From a virus, in the IMG/VR virus record IMGVR_UViG_3300013120_000030, positions 1-64,000 of that record: a DNA stretch of 64,000 nucleotides; one strand, 5' to 3'. Position numbers and translations under genes: made by a program. The first letter of the stretch is position 1. The number at the start of each line of letters is the position of its first letter. Under the pieces are notes generated by a model, which worked only from the letters and a program-made list of their open reading frames with translations, ran no database searches and was not told where the DNA came from. Shown here one piece after another: positions 32,324-41,240 of the stretch.

Positions 32324-33620
32324 ACAGAAAGAGATACAAGACAAGATTAGTAACTTTGCTGACCACTTAGGTCCAGCAGGAGCTAAGGGTGTTGTGGACT
32401 TGATAGGTCTTGCTACAGACTCTAAGTTAGACGCTATAGGTTTCTTGAAAAGACTTACTAACGACGTTAATGTTCCCGTCTTACAACCTCTTGCTAATGA
32501 CTTAATAGAAGTTTTAGGTTCATTTTATACATCAGAAGAAGTATTGTGTTGTTTAATAAAGAATCTACTTGTTACCACTAAATTAGGACAAGCTATAGAG
32601 GACGCTAAGAAGAAGTTAAAAGATGAGTTAGATAGACTGTCTGATAAAGAGAAAGCTGCAATTGTAGTAGGTACAGCTTCTGATCCTGTTACCTTATTAA
32701 CTTTTAGTGTAGCAGAGTTAGGCTTTATAGATACAATAGATCAACTTATATTTATAATAGATACTATCTTGGCTATTATGGGAACAAATATCACAGACAT
32801 AATGATCCCACCTTTAGATTTTTCTAAGTTACTATCTGATTCTATTGTTGGAATGATATGTATAGCGTTACAAGAAATTATATTCACGTTAAGAGATAGC
32901 GCTATTGCATGGATAGTAGACGCTTTAACAAAGAATGTTGGTAACCAGGCATGGATTAAGTGCTTCCCTTATATGGGTCTTATACAGATTCTGAAAGAAT
33001 ATATACACGACTATGGTCTTCTAGATAAGTTGTTCAAGTTAATAGAAGGATTTGTAGGCGGTAAGCATGCAAAGTTTAAGAAATATTTAGAGGCTAAGTA
33101 TCCAAAAAATGTTAAAGATATGGAGTTCTTGAAGTGGTTAAGAGATGTTCTTATAAAGATTAGGAATGCTGCTATTAGTTGGGAATTCTGTGTAGACTTA
33201 AATTTTGATCCTACCGATGCAGATGAAAAGACAGAAGTGCAAAAGAATATAGGTATAGAGATTCTTAAAGATGATTTCAAGAAAAAGATAACAGGAAAGC
33301 CAGATGATAATATAAACACGACATTAGGCGATAACAATACTATACTAATAAACGGAGATATAGAGAATCAAATTAATAAAGATAAGATCGGTGACTTTAG
33401 ACCTCCGTCTAACAGTGAAGTAAACACCTTTCTAGTCAATCATATGGGAATATCAAAAGATTTGGCTGATCAACTAACAGGTTTAACCGATAGAGACAAT
33501 GTTCAAGGTAGCCTTAGTAGTGATCCACATACGACGAATAACGATTGCGGTTATGTTCTAAGTGTTTCTGACCTTGATTCGCAGATTCGTAAACTATTAA
33601 GAAGTAATGGATTAGTGTAA
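32295..33620 (+). CDS. Virion-region protein of unknown function
   Basis: A 441-residue protein (MPLPNNQANKQKEIQDKISNFADHLGPAGAKG...) with AGAGG before its start. It is mostly helical, with long hydrophobic stretches (TIDQLIFIIDTILAIMGTNITDIMIPPLDF; DSIVGMICIALQEIIFTL), possibly buried helices or membrane contacts. The last ~90 residues are polar and low-complexity (GDNNTILINGDIENQINKDK). It overlaps the portal start by one base. It is paired with the similar-sized protein at 30766, with which it shares alternating hydrophobic and acidic regions; both may be internal head or portal-vertex proteins. Confidence 0.55.
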   Translation: MPLPNNQANKQKEIQDKISNFADHLGPAGAKGVVDLIGLATDSKLDAIGFLKRLTNDVNVPVLQPLANDLIEVLGSFYTSEEVLCCLIKNLLVTTKLGQAIEDAKKKLKDELDRLSDKEKAAIVVGTASDPVTLLTFSVAELGFIDTIDQLIFIIDTILAIMGTNITDIMIPPLDFSKLLSDSIVGMICIALQEIIFTLRDSAIAWIVDALTKNVGNQAWIKCFPYMGLIQILKEYIHDYGLLDKLFKLIEGFVGGKHAKFKKYLEAKYPKNVKDMEFLKWLRDVLIKIRNAAISWEFCVDLNFDPTDADEKTEVQKNIGIEILKDDFKKKITGKPDDNINTTLGDNNTILINGDIENQINKDKIGDFRPPSNSEVNTFLVNHMGISKDLADQLTGLTDRDNVQGSLSSDPHTTNNDCGYVLSVSDLDSQIRKLLRSNGLV

Positions 33621-35683
33621 TGTTTGAAGACCTTAAGTATAACAATACCATAAGAGAGCAAGATTACGATATGTATGGACAACCGCTAGCAGACGCTGCT
33701 AAGATAGGAGATCCTGTTATAAAGTTTTCTCGTCCTGTGTATATTAAAAGACAAAGTACCCAGTATCGTCCTGAAGGGGTTCAGTTTTATAGACCAGAGT
33801 ATGATCTTCCTACTATAGCAAACGCAGTCGCCTTAGATGGTATACTTAATAGATCGGTAGCTATATATGTAGAACAGATTATGAAGAACGGGTTTGAATA
33901 TGTATCAACGTCAGACAGAATGCAGAATCATGCTAACAAACGTATACGTGAGATAGAACTAGGTACTAATATTAAACTTACCGAGATAGTGTCTACGATT
34001 GCTAACCAGTTAGTTACATACGGTACTGCTTATCTTATTAAAGTAAGGAAAAACTCTAAGATAGGGAAAACTTATAAGTTGTATAATAGAAAAGTTAAAC
34101 CTGTAGTAGGAGTATTTGTTGCTGACGCTACTACCATGGAAGTTGGTCTTAACGCTAAACAAAAGGTTACTCATTACAGACAAAATCTTAATGGACAATG
34201 GAATACTTTTATGGTAGACGATGTTATTCAGTTTACTTATAATAAAGTTCCAGGACAGTTAACTGGAAGATCTAATATTAATCAAGTGTTAGACGATGTA
34301 AGAGCGTTAAGAAAACTAGAAGAAGAAGTAGAGATCTTAGGTTTTCAATATGCTATACCTTTATACTTATATAAAGTAGGAACAGACTCCCATCCTGCTG
34401 CACCTGGTGAAGTAGACGCTGTAAGTACTACTATTAATCATATGCCTACCTATGGTATGATGTGTGTACCTCATACACACGATATGGAAGCCGTATCTCA
34501 ATCTAATGCTAATATTGATATAATGCCGTTTATAGATCATTACAAGAATAGAATAAACGCTGGTCTTGGTATATCATCTGTTGCTATGGGACAGTCAGAT
34601 ACTTCTAATAGGAATACATCAGAGATACAAGATTTATCAATGCAGACTATTACAAAGTCTTACCAACAAATTATAAAGAACAAGTTAGACCTAGAGTTAT
34701 TCAAAGAGATAATACTTGATGCTGGCGCTAATCCAATGAACTTCGACCTAGAGATAAGATTCCCAGAGATAGATCTAGAAGCACAGATAAAGCATGAGAC
34801 ACATGTTCTACAAAAATATCAAGGTAACCTTATATCAAGAGAAGAAGCAAGATTACAAATAGATATGGAATCTAAGATAAACGAACAAGACTTTCACTTA
34901 GAAAATGTTCAGATACCTCTTATAGAAGCAGAAGCTAAAGCTAAGATGGGTATACAAGAACCTGCTCTTAAGACACAAGAAAAGATAGCACGTATGGGTG
35001 CTGCCGCTAAGCCAACAACGTCAACCGGTAGATCATCTAGTATAGGAGCTAAGGCTAAGTCTAAGACAACGAAGTCTACAAATAGTACTACATCTAAAAG
35101 TCAACCTTCTAATCAATCAGGTAAACAGTTATCTAGACCTAAGATTAAGAGAGACTTTATAGACAGTATGACTGATTACACAGATACTATCGGTGGTATC
35201 TTCATAGACGGTAACGGACATAAGTCAGACATTAACCGTAGTACATACCTTAAGAAGGTTAGAAACAATATAAAATCTAATGTTACAGAGTATTTGAACT
35301 ATACTATTAAAGACTATTCAGAGTATTATCATACAGACAGTGACATAGATAAATGTAAGGTCAGAGATGAGATAACAGACTACATAATGCTTCGAGTAGA
35401 AGATAAGGTTAAAAGACTTGCTAAAGTAGATTCATTAGCTATAGTAAGATATACGTTAGATTCTATTAAAGACGAAGTAGATTGTGAAGAACGTATAGAT
35501 AACTATGTTAGAGCATATTTCTTAAGAAGTATGGGTTACACAAGTATACTATATAATTCTGACGATTGTATATTACATTCTGACTATAATATAGATATAG
35601 AGAATGTGTCTATAGGCACAGTACCTCCATTAAAGTATGGATGTGGTTGTATAATAAAGGATCATACAGATGGCAATAGCTAA
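33620..35683 (+). CDS. Portal protein
   Basis: A 687-residue protein forming the DNA gateway at one capsid vertex. Position directly after terL and ahead of the scaffold/protease and capsid genes, and the sequence pattern, support this: N-terminal wing (SVAIYVEQIMKNGFEY), crown/stem region with an internal loop (VADATTMEVGLN.. VIQFTYNKVPGQLTGRSNI), helix RALRKLEEEVEIL and clip-like GLGISSVAMGQSDTSNRNTSEIQ. After residue ~460 an unusual Ser/Thr/Lys linker (TSTGRSSSIGAKAKSK...) leads to a ~180-residue helical C-terminal domain ending in YGCGCIIKDH, longer than in most portals. Overlaps the next gene by 14 bases. Confidence 0.82.
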   Translation: MFEDLKYNNTIREQDYDMYGQPLADAAKIGDPVIKFSRPVYIKRQSTQYRPEGVQFYRPEYDLPTIANAVALDGILNRSVAIYVEQIMKNGFEYVSTSDRMQNHANKRIREIELGTNIKLTEIVSTIANQLVTYGTAYLIKVRKNSKIGKTYKLYNRKVKPVVGVFVADATTMEVGLNAKQKVTHYRQNLNGQWNTFMVDDVIQFTYNKVPGQLTGRSNINQVLDDVRALRKLEEEVEILGFQYAIPLYLYKVGTDSHPAAPGEVDAVSTTINHMPTYGMMCVPHTHDMEAVSQSNANIDIMPFIDHYKNRINAGLGISSVAMGQSDTSNRNTSEIQDLSMQTITKSYQQIIKNKLDLELFKEIILDAGANPMNFDLEIRFPEIDLEAQIKHETHVLQKYQGNLISREEARLQIDMESKINEQDFHLENVQIPLIEAEAKAKMGIQEPALKTQEKIARMGAAAKPTTSTGRSSSIGAKAKSKTTKSTNSTTSKSQPSNQSGKQLSRPKIKRDFIDSMTDYTDTIGGIFIDGNGHKSDINRSTYLKKVRNNIKSNVTEYLNYTIKDYSEYYHTDSDIDKCKVRDEITDYIMLRVEDKVKRLAKVDSLAIVRYTLDSIKDEVDCEERIDNYVRAYFLRSMGYTSILYNSDDCILHSDYNIDIENVSIGTVPPLKYGCGCIIKDHTDGNS

Positions 35684-37214
35684 CATAGAAACATTTTGTG
35701 ACACAAAAGACTTTATAGATATTAAGATGAGAGCTACTCACTTAGAGTTTATTAATAGTAATAGTTTATGGTATACATTGAAAGCTGCTAAGAGATGCGG
35801 TAAGTCATGGGTTTCGCCTTACAATCTTCCGCAGTTACTTCATCATGATAAACGTAAAGATCCTGTTGGTCGAATTATCGACTACAAGATAAAGAATACA
35901 AAGAAAGATACTAATCCATTAGACGGCGAACCAGAGAACTTCGTTGAACTTACTGTGCGTATAAGTGACAAGAAAGCTATGGCAAATGTTTTACGTGGAC
36001 TATATAATACTGGATCAGTAGGTAGTTCTGCTGATAAAGTTATATGTAGTGAATGCGGACAGGTCATTACTGAAGAAGGACTTTGTGAACACGATAAAGG
36101 TACCCTTAATGATAAGGGACAAACTATATATTGGATTATAGATAATATAACATATAGGGAGAACTCGTTCGTTAATACTCCTGCTGACTCGTTCAGTAGA
36201 ATAGTAGATATTAATCTTGGTAACGGCTTTACTCCTTATAACGATTTCCTGGACAACCGGGAAGTAATAATAAAAGGAATAATCACGGAGGATTCGATGA
36301 TTAAAGATGCAAAACTCACTGCTGCGGCAAGAAAGAAACTTCCTGAGTCTATTTTTTGCGGTCCGGGACGCACTTTTCCATCACATGACGAAGCACATGT
36401 GAAGAGTGGTCTTAAACTAATAGATTCATTAGAACTATCTGATGAAACAAAGAATAAGATAAAAGGAACCTTGTATCGTAAAGGTAAGAGGTTTAATGTC
36501 ACTCCAACAGATGAAGAACTAACAACTAATCCAGAACTTCTAATGTATCGTAAAGATGAAGACTTCAGTGATGAAGAAAAGACATCTTTAGAAGATTACT
36601 TTAAGGCAAATCCTGAAGCAGATCTTCCTGTAGTAGAAGATACTATACCAGAAGTAAAAGATGAAGAAGTTAAAGACGAAATCAGTTTCGACGACATCAA
36701 GAAGAAAAATAAAGATGAAATCGTAGCATATACAGAAAACATTATAAAAGAACATAATGATGCAGTAAGTACGTATACTAAAGAAGTAACAGATCTTAAG
36801 ACTGAAAAAGAAAGATTAAGTACTGAATTATCTGACAAAGATAGTATACTAAATGCTAAAGAGGATGAAATTAGTAAGCTATTAGACGATAATGCAGTTT
36901 TAGAAAATAAGTATAAGAAAACTCTTGTTTCAACTATTCTAGATCTTAAAGAACTAGATGTAGAAGATAAGAAAGATGAGTTAGAAAATAAATATATGGC
37001 GCGTGGATTCGATAGTTTAATTGATACTATTAACGATCTACGAAGTCTTAATCTAGATAGCCCATCTGAAAAGGTTGATGATCCAACTATTACAGATGAT
37101 GGCCAAGGAGATAACAAAGGCACAAAACCAGAAGAACAAGAGGATAGTGAAGAACTCACACCACCTGAAACTCTTGATCCAAAGTTCGGTGTTTTTTACA
37201 CAAAACGAAACTAG
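35670..37214 (+). CDS. Prohead protease/scaffold-like protein
   Basis: A 514-residue protein. The first ~200 residues (MAIANIETFCDTKDFIDIKMRATHLEF..., VGRIIDYKIKN..., NITYRENSFVNTPADSFSRIVDI) resemble capsid-maturation protease or head-assembly N-terminal domains, with a Cys pair and CEH that may bind zinc. Residues ~215-270 have LPESIFCGPGRTFPSHDEAH plus VKSGL, a signature found in phage head-assembly proteins (DUF6582-like). From ~330 there is a long charged coiled coil, and the acidic tail ends TKRN, as in scaffold domains. Placement between portal and capsid genes agrees. I cannot identify the catalytic Ser/His with confidence, so protease activity is inferred. Confidence 0.65.
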   Translation: MAIANIETFCDTKDFIDIKMRATHLEFINSNSLWYTLKAAKRCGKSWVSPYNLPQLLHHDKRKDPVGRIIDYKIKNTKKDTNPLDGEPENFVELTVRISDKKAMANVLRGLYNTGSVGSSADKVICSECGQVITEEGLCEHDKGTLNDKGQTIYWIIDNITYRENSFVNTPADSFSRIVDINLGNGFTPYNDFLDNREVIIKGIITEDSMIKDAKLTAAARKKLPESIFCGPGRTFPSHDEAHVKSGLKLIDSLELSDETKNKIKGTLYRKGKRFNVTPTDEELTTNPELLMYRKDEDFSDEEKTSLEDYFKANPEADLPVVEDTIPEVKDEEVKDEISFDDIKKKNKDEIVAYTENIIKEHNDAVSTYTKEVTDLKTEKERLSTELSDKDSILNAKEDEISKLLDDNAVLENKYKKTLVSTILDLKELDVEDKKDELENKYMARGFDSLIDTINDLRSLNLDSPSEKVDDPTITDDGQGDNKGTKPEEQEDSEELTPPETLDPKFGVFYTKRN

Positions 37215-37226
37215 GAGGATTTAAAA

Positions 37227-38327
37227 ATGGCAGTAGGAAATTTTAGTTTGCCGTTCAATATCCATAATATCCAAGAACAACCTATCAGAAATAGACCGGA
37301 TAGATACGCACAGACTCCTTTAGCGGAAAGATTTCGCTTTGAAGTAAGTGAAGGTGTACGTCCTGCCGAATTTCTAGGCGTTTATAAGTATCTACCAGTA
37401 ATGCAAAAAGATGTTACTACAGAAGATTACATTGTTCTTCCTAAAGGTAGAATAGTCTCAGCAATAAGCTCTGAAGATTCAACACCAACAGGTGGAATGG
37501 TAACTCCATCGGGTGAAGGAACAATATACTCTTTTACTAGTGCTATCGATGGAACACTTAAAACACGTTCTATAGATAATTCTTTCTGGGGATATGACGA
37601 AGATATAAATGGATTAATCGTTCCATGTAATGGTGGAACAGATCACTTAGCATACTATAGTGCTAATGATGCTACTAACGAAACTATAACAAATTCCGGT
37701 ACAGTAGCAGCAGCTGGCGACGGCATTGTTATACCTGCTAACTATCCTATAGGTACAATCTATCATGATTGGTATCAAGATATACGTGGTAGAGACCTTA
37801 ACTATCAAATGTGGCCAGATGGTGGTCATGTACTTTGCGACTGGTACGTAGAAGTTCCTTTTGTTAAAGTTACAGATGGTGCTAATTGGACTCCACTTGG
37901 ATCTGGTATAACACCAGTAGCAGAAGCTTATAATCTTACAGATTACAATGCTAAGTATAATATAAATAAGAAGTTCACATACCTCGCAGTTAACATTGAC
38001 ACCGATACATTCAGACCAGGTGTTTTCATTCAGTCTGACCTTATAGGTAACTATACTTATCAAGGTGTTGGCAATAAAACTGTACAAACAGTCGGAAGGC
38101 TTATGAGTATCGATAATAGATACCCTAAAAATGGTATGGAAGATGTACAAACATATCCAGGCAGTGATATGCCAGGAACACAAACAGCAGGTTTACCTGG
38201 ATTCTTATTCGAATTCGTGTATGCTTGTCAATCATTAACTGGCACAGCGCCAACAGTTGAGGAAATCCTTAACTACGTGCAAGCTGGTTACTATGGCGTA
38301 GCCAAGATTCAACTTTCAATAGCATAA
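37227..38327 (+). CDS. Head structural protein, possibly decoration/vertex
   Basis: A 366-residue protein (MAVGNFSLPFNIHNIQEQPIRNRPD...) with a strong AGGAGG, between the scaffold-like gene and the major capsid gene, separated from the latter by six bases. The sequence is beta-rich with Gly/Thr/Asn loops, typical of virion proteins. An extended region DYIVLPKGRIVSAISSEDSTP and a later FTYLAVNIDTDTFRPGVFIQSDL suggest a lattice-binding fold. It is probably made in large amounts. Decoration protein, minor capsid protein or vertex protein are the candidates; no recognised family. Confidence 0.55.
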   Translation: MAVGNFSLPFNIHNIQEQPIRNRPDRYAQTPLAERFRFEVSEGVRPAEFLGVYKYLPVMQKDVTTEDYIVLPKGRIVSAISSEDSTPTGGMVTPSGEGTIYSFTSAIDGTLKTRSIDNSFWGYDEDINGLIVPCNGGTDHLAYYSANDATNETITNSGTVAAAGDGIVIPANYPIGTIYHDWYQDIRGRDLNYQMWPDGGHVLCDWYVEVPFVKVTDGANWTPLGSGITPVAEAYNLTDYNAKYNINKKFTYLAVNIDTDTFRPGVFIQSDLIGNYTYQGVGNKTVQTVGRLMSIDNRYPKNGMEDVQTYPGSDMPGTQTAGLPGFLFEFVYACQSLTGTAPTVEEILNYVQAGYYGVAKIQLSIA

Positions 38328-38333
38328 GGAGTT

Positions 38334-39671
38334 ATGATGAGTATGTATATTAGAGACGAAGTAGCGATAAAGGCTTTTCCGAAAGCAAAAGAAAGAAATG
38401 CATTTTATAATGTATACAATGCTTTTACTAATCGCGGACTTATGAAAGATGACAAAGGCGATGCTGATTACTTTGAACTTCGAGATTTAGTTACTCAGCA
38501 AGGTCTTACACGTTTTATACCACAAAGTATAGAAGTAGTTGTAAGAGAAGCTTTAGAACCTAATCTATTCATCGTTGATAGACTCTTTCAACCTGTTCAC
38601 ATTCCTCGTGGAACACGTATCCAAATCGGTGCGGTCGGAGCAATGGAAGCAGCAAGAGTTGATCAAGGTGGTGAATACAAGGAAAAGTTCATGGACTTAG
38701 ACGGTGGGAACATGATCGGACTCACAACTCATAAACATGGTCTTAAGATCTCTATGACTCAAGAAGTCTTAGATGATAACCTTTTCGATGTCGTTGGAAT
38801 CTGGCTTAGAGCAGCTGGTAGAGCATTAGCTCGTCACAAAGAACGTCAAGGTGCGAAGATTATAAATGAAATAGGTTATGACGTATACGATAATATGGAT
38901 CCTCTAAATTCATATCTAGGTAATACTACAGGTAGAGATATCTCTGGTACACCTAATGGTACAATGACTGTAAACGATGTATTCGGTATGTATACATACT
39001 TACTACACCGTGGATTCAATCCTAATGTACTTATGATGCACCCATTTGCTTGGAAAACATTTATGACTGACACAGAAATGCGTGAAGTCGTTCTCCAAGG
39101 ATCAACAGTAACAAGTGTAAGAAATCCTGCTGGATCATACGCTGAAAACTGGGGAACATCACATGAAGGATATGGTCTAAGAACAACTGCAACAGGTTAT
39201 AGTGAAACATCTGGCAACCAAGTTAAGGGTGGAAACGCTTGGACACAAACACTTAACCCTCTAGGTGCTACATTTAATATAGCCCCATCATACTTACCTT
39301 CTCCAGTAGAAGTGATTGTTACACCATACATTCCTTTCAGAGTTGGTAACAGAGGCGATGCTAGTGCAGGTAATGAATCTACAAGAGGTTCAATGTCTAA
39401 CCTTGTCATGGTTGATTCAAGCAACTGTGGTATAATCGGACAATCAATGCCAGTAACAGTAGATAAGTGGACAGACCCAGAACGCGATATCGAAAACGTT
39501 AAGTTAAGAGAAGCGTATGGATTTGCAGTACTTGAACAAGGTAAGAGTATAGCAGTAGCTCGTAATGTAAGTACAGAACGTAACTACAACTTTGAAAATA
39601 GTAATAATCAAACTCTTAGTGAAATAACTAAGGATAGTGGTATCATACCTAACTTAGGTAACTCTCTGTAA
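38334..39671 (+). CDS. Major capsid protein
   Basis: A 445-residue protein of HK97-fold type. The order portal, scaffold-like gene, this gene, strong terminator is the usual one. N-terminal helical region ends in GLTRFIPQSIEVVVREALEPNLF; an E-loop/P-domain-like segment follows (RGTRIQIGAVGAMEAARVDQGGEYKEK, KHGLKISMTQEVLDDNLFDVVGIWLRAAG), then A-domain residues LLHRGFNPNVLMMHPFAWKTFM. ATG 38334 is followed by further Met codons at 38337 and 38343; AAGGAG favours the first two. The downstream terminator at 39702 limits read-through, allowing high expression of this gene. Confidence 0.85.
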   Translation: MMSMYIRDEVAIKAFPKAKERNAFYNVYNAFTNRGLMKDDKGDADYFELRDLVTQQGLTRFIPQSIEVVVREALEPNLFIVDRLFQPVHIPRGTRIQIGAVGAMEAARVDQGGEYKEKFMDLDGGNMIGLTTHKHGLKISMTQEVLDDNLFDVVGIWLRAAGRALARHKERQGAKIINEIGYDVYDNMDPLNSYLGNTTGRDISGTPNGTMTVNDVFGMYTYLLHRGFNPNVLMMHPFAWKTFMTDTEMREVVLQGSTVTSVRNPAGSYAENWGTSHEGYGLRTTATGYSETSGNQVKGGNAWTQTLNPLGATFNIAPSYLPSPVEVIVTPYIPFRVGNRGDASAGNESTRGSMSNLVMVDSSNCGIIGQSMPVTVDKWTDPERDIENVKLREAYGFAVLEQGKSIAVARNVSTERNYNFENSNNQTLSEITKDSGIIPNLGNSL

Positions 39672-39701
39672 AATAGAAGTAGTTAGTTAAATATATATAA
39701 G

Positions 39702-39730
39702 AGGGGCGTACAATAGTACGTCCCTTTTTT
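39702..39730 (+). terminator. Strong terminator after the major capsid gene
   Basis: AGGGGCGTAC (39702-39711) pairs fully with GTACGTCCCT (39716-39725) around AATA (one G-T pair), followed by a run of T's. It is a classic intrinsic terminator and isolates capsid from neck and tail genes. Confidence 0.93.
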
Positions 39731-39823
39731 GTTGTCTTATTACTTATGATCTAAAGTTACTATACTAATTCATTAGGTGCTCTACACCTATATACGAAGT
39801 ATACTATAAACATTGGAGATAAT

Positions 39824-40522
39824 ATGGGAAAAGCAAAAACAATAAAGTTGCCTAAGTATCTTAAACTAGCAAAGGGATTAATGTGGTTTGATATAGATGG
39901 CGAGAACGCAAGTGGCGTTCAACTTATAGCAACAGATGAGCAATTTGTTGGAAGAGGATATAACACTGATTCTGAATGGAATAAGTACAAACAAGATGGT
40001 TATATGTCGGTGAAACCTGTGGTTAACGATCTTAACGATAATAAGAATTCAGAAGATGGTCAGTATGGATACGTTAAATTACAAAAAGATAGATCATATT
40101 TTTGTACAACAAATATACCTAATACGAAGTTAGGTCATATACTTACTGCTTATCAAAATGGAATACTTGTTAAGTATGATCCTAAGAAAGCGACTAAAAT
40201 TAGATCAGAAGATGAAAAAGATCGCGAAATATTTCCTACACAACAAAAAGACTTCGCTTATAGACATGATGGAGACATAGTGTTCGAAGGAAATAATAAG
40301 GAAATATTTAGTAAGCTTCAAACTCTTAGTTATGAGAAACTTTGTAAGTTTATAGACGATTGCACACCAAGGTCTAGAGAACACTTACAAGATATGCTCG
40401 AATATGAACAAAAGGGTTATAATCCTCTATCAAGACCAAGAGATGAAGTTCTTAGATATATAAGAAAGAAACTTAATTCTTTTGGTAGCGGAATATCATC
40501 TATACGTGTAGATGAAGATTAA
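39824..40522 (+). CDS. Hypothetical protein at head-tail junction
   Basis: A 232-residue protein (MGKAKTIKLPKYLKLAKGLMWFDIDGENASG...) with TTGGAGA upstream, first gene after the capsid terminator; GTATACTATAAA at 39799 may be part of its promoter. N-terminal part beta-rich (FVGRGYNTDSEWNKYKQDGYMSVKP), C-terminal part helical and basic (CTPRSREHLQDMLEYEQKGYNPLSRPRDEVLRY). Neck or head-completion proteins are usually encoded here; no family is recognised. Confidence 0.55.
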   Translation: MGKAKTIKLPKYLKLAKGLMWFDIDGENASGVQLIATDEQFVGRGYNTDSEWNKYKQDGYMSVKPVVNDLNDNKNSEDGQYGYVKLQKDRSYFCTTNIPNTKLGHILTAYQNGILVKYDPKKATKIRSEDEKDREIFPTQQKDFAYRHDGDIVFEGNNKEIFSKLQTLSYEKLCKFIDDCTPRSREHLQDMLEYEQKGYNPLSRPRDEVLRYIRKKLNSFGSGISSIRVDED

Positions 40523-40533
40523 AGGTTGTAACA

Positions 40534-41232
40534 ATGGCAAACTTCTATGTATCTGGACATTATCCTAATATAAATCAAGAGGCTATTCCTCGTAACCCTG
40601 AGATAAGGGTTATTTTTAACAAGGCATTAAGAACGAGTTCTATAGACTATAGAACTATTAGTGTTCATGATGATCTTTACACTACTATACCTGGTACAGA
40701 AGGATGGGACTATACTAGTCGCGGCACATCGAGTGGTATGGCTAACATCTTAACTTTTACACCTTCTATCTTGTTAGCTTCTAATACAAGATATACTGTA
40801 TATGTTCATAGAAAACCAGATTCTGTTATAAGTATGTATGATGATCAGTTAGATGATTCTTATACATTCTCTTTTATAACAGGAAGTGGTAGTATAGAAG
40901 GTCAACATCTTACACGAGAAGAACAATTAGAACTAGACCTTCAACGAGCTATAGATCTAGAAGATTGGGAGTTAGCTGCACAAATACAGGCGTTACTAGA
41001 TAGTGTTGACGAAAGCGGAGTTCTTCCGACTGAACCTGTTATAAGTGGACAACCTGTACCAGAAGTAATAGAAGACCTAGCGTTAACTTCTTCCTATCCT
41101 ACTAACGGACAAGGAAATGTTTCCTTGACTAATCTTAAGTTTATAAAACTAGGATTTAATGATGTAATTTATTCGTCAGGTATTGCATTCGAACGATACA
41201 TCTCAGTAGTTAAACGTAACGTTCTTAGTTAG
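40534..41232 (+). CDS. Virion protein with SbsA-like Ig domain(s)
   Basis: A 232-residue protein. Residues ~5-115 fit the bacterial Ig-like (SbsA/Big_5) pattern: YPNINQEAIPRNPEIRVIFNKALRTSSIDY..TISVHD, then LTFTPSILLASNTRYTVYV and YTFSFITGSG. After a Glu/Leu helix (REEQLELDLQRAIDLEDWELAAQIQAL) a second such domain begins (SSYPTNGQGNVSLTNLKFIKLGFND) but is cut short by the stop codon; its expected continuation seems to lie in the next gene. Structural role at neck or tail surface. AGGTTGTAAC precedes the ATG, a modest ribosome site. Confidence 0.65.
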   Translation: MANFYVSGHYPNINQEAIPRNPEIRVIFNKALRTSSIDYRTISVHDDLYTTIPGTEGWDYTSRGTSSGMANILTFTPSILLASNTRYTVYVHRKPDSVISMYDDQLDDSYTFSFITGSGSIEGQHLTREEQLELDLQRAIDLEDWELAAQIQALLDSVDESGVLPTEPVISGQPVPEVIEDLALTSSYPTNGQGNVSLTNLKFIKLGFNDVIYSSGIAFERYISVVKRNVLS

Positions 41233-41240
41233 GAGATATA

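Noticed and set aside
36596-37159. 187-codon Ser/Leu-rich minus-strand frame opposite the scaffold-like gene
   Set aside because: Typical antisense shadow of an acidic, Lys/Glu/Asp-rich coiled coil; no ribosome site.
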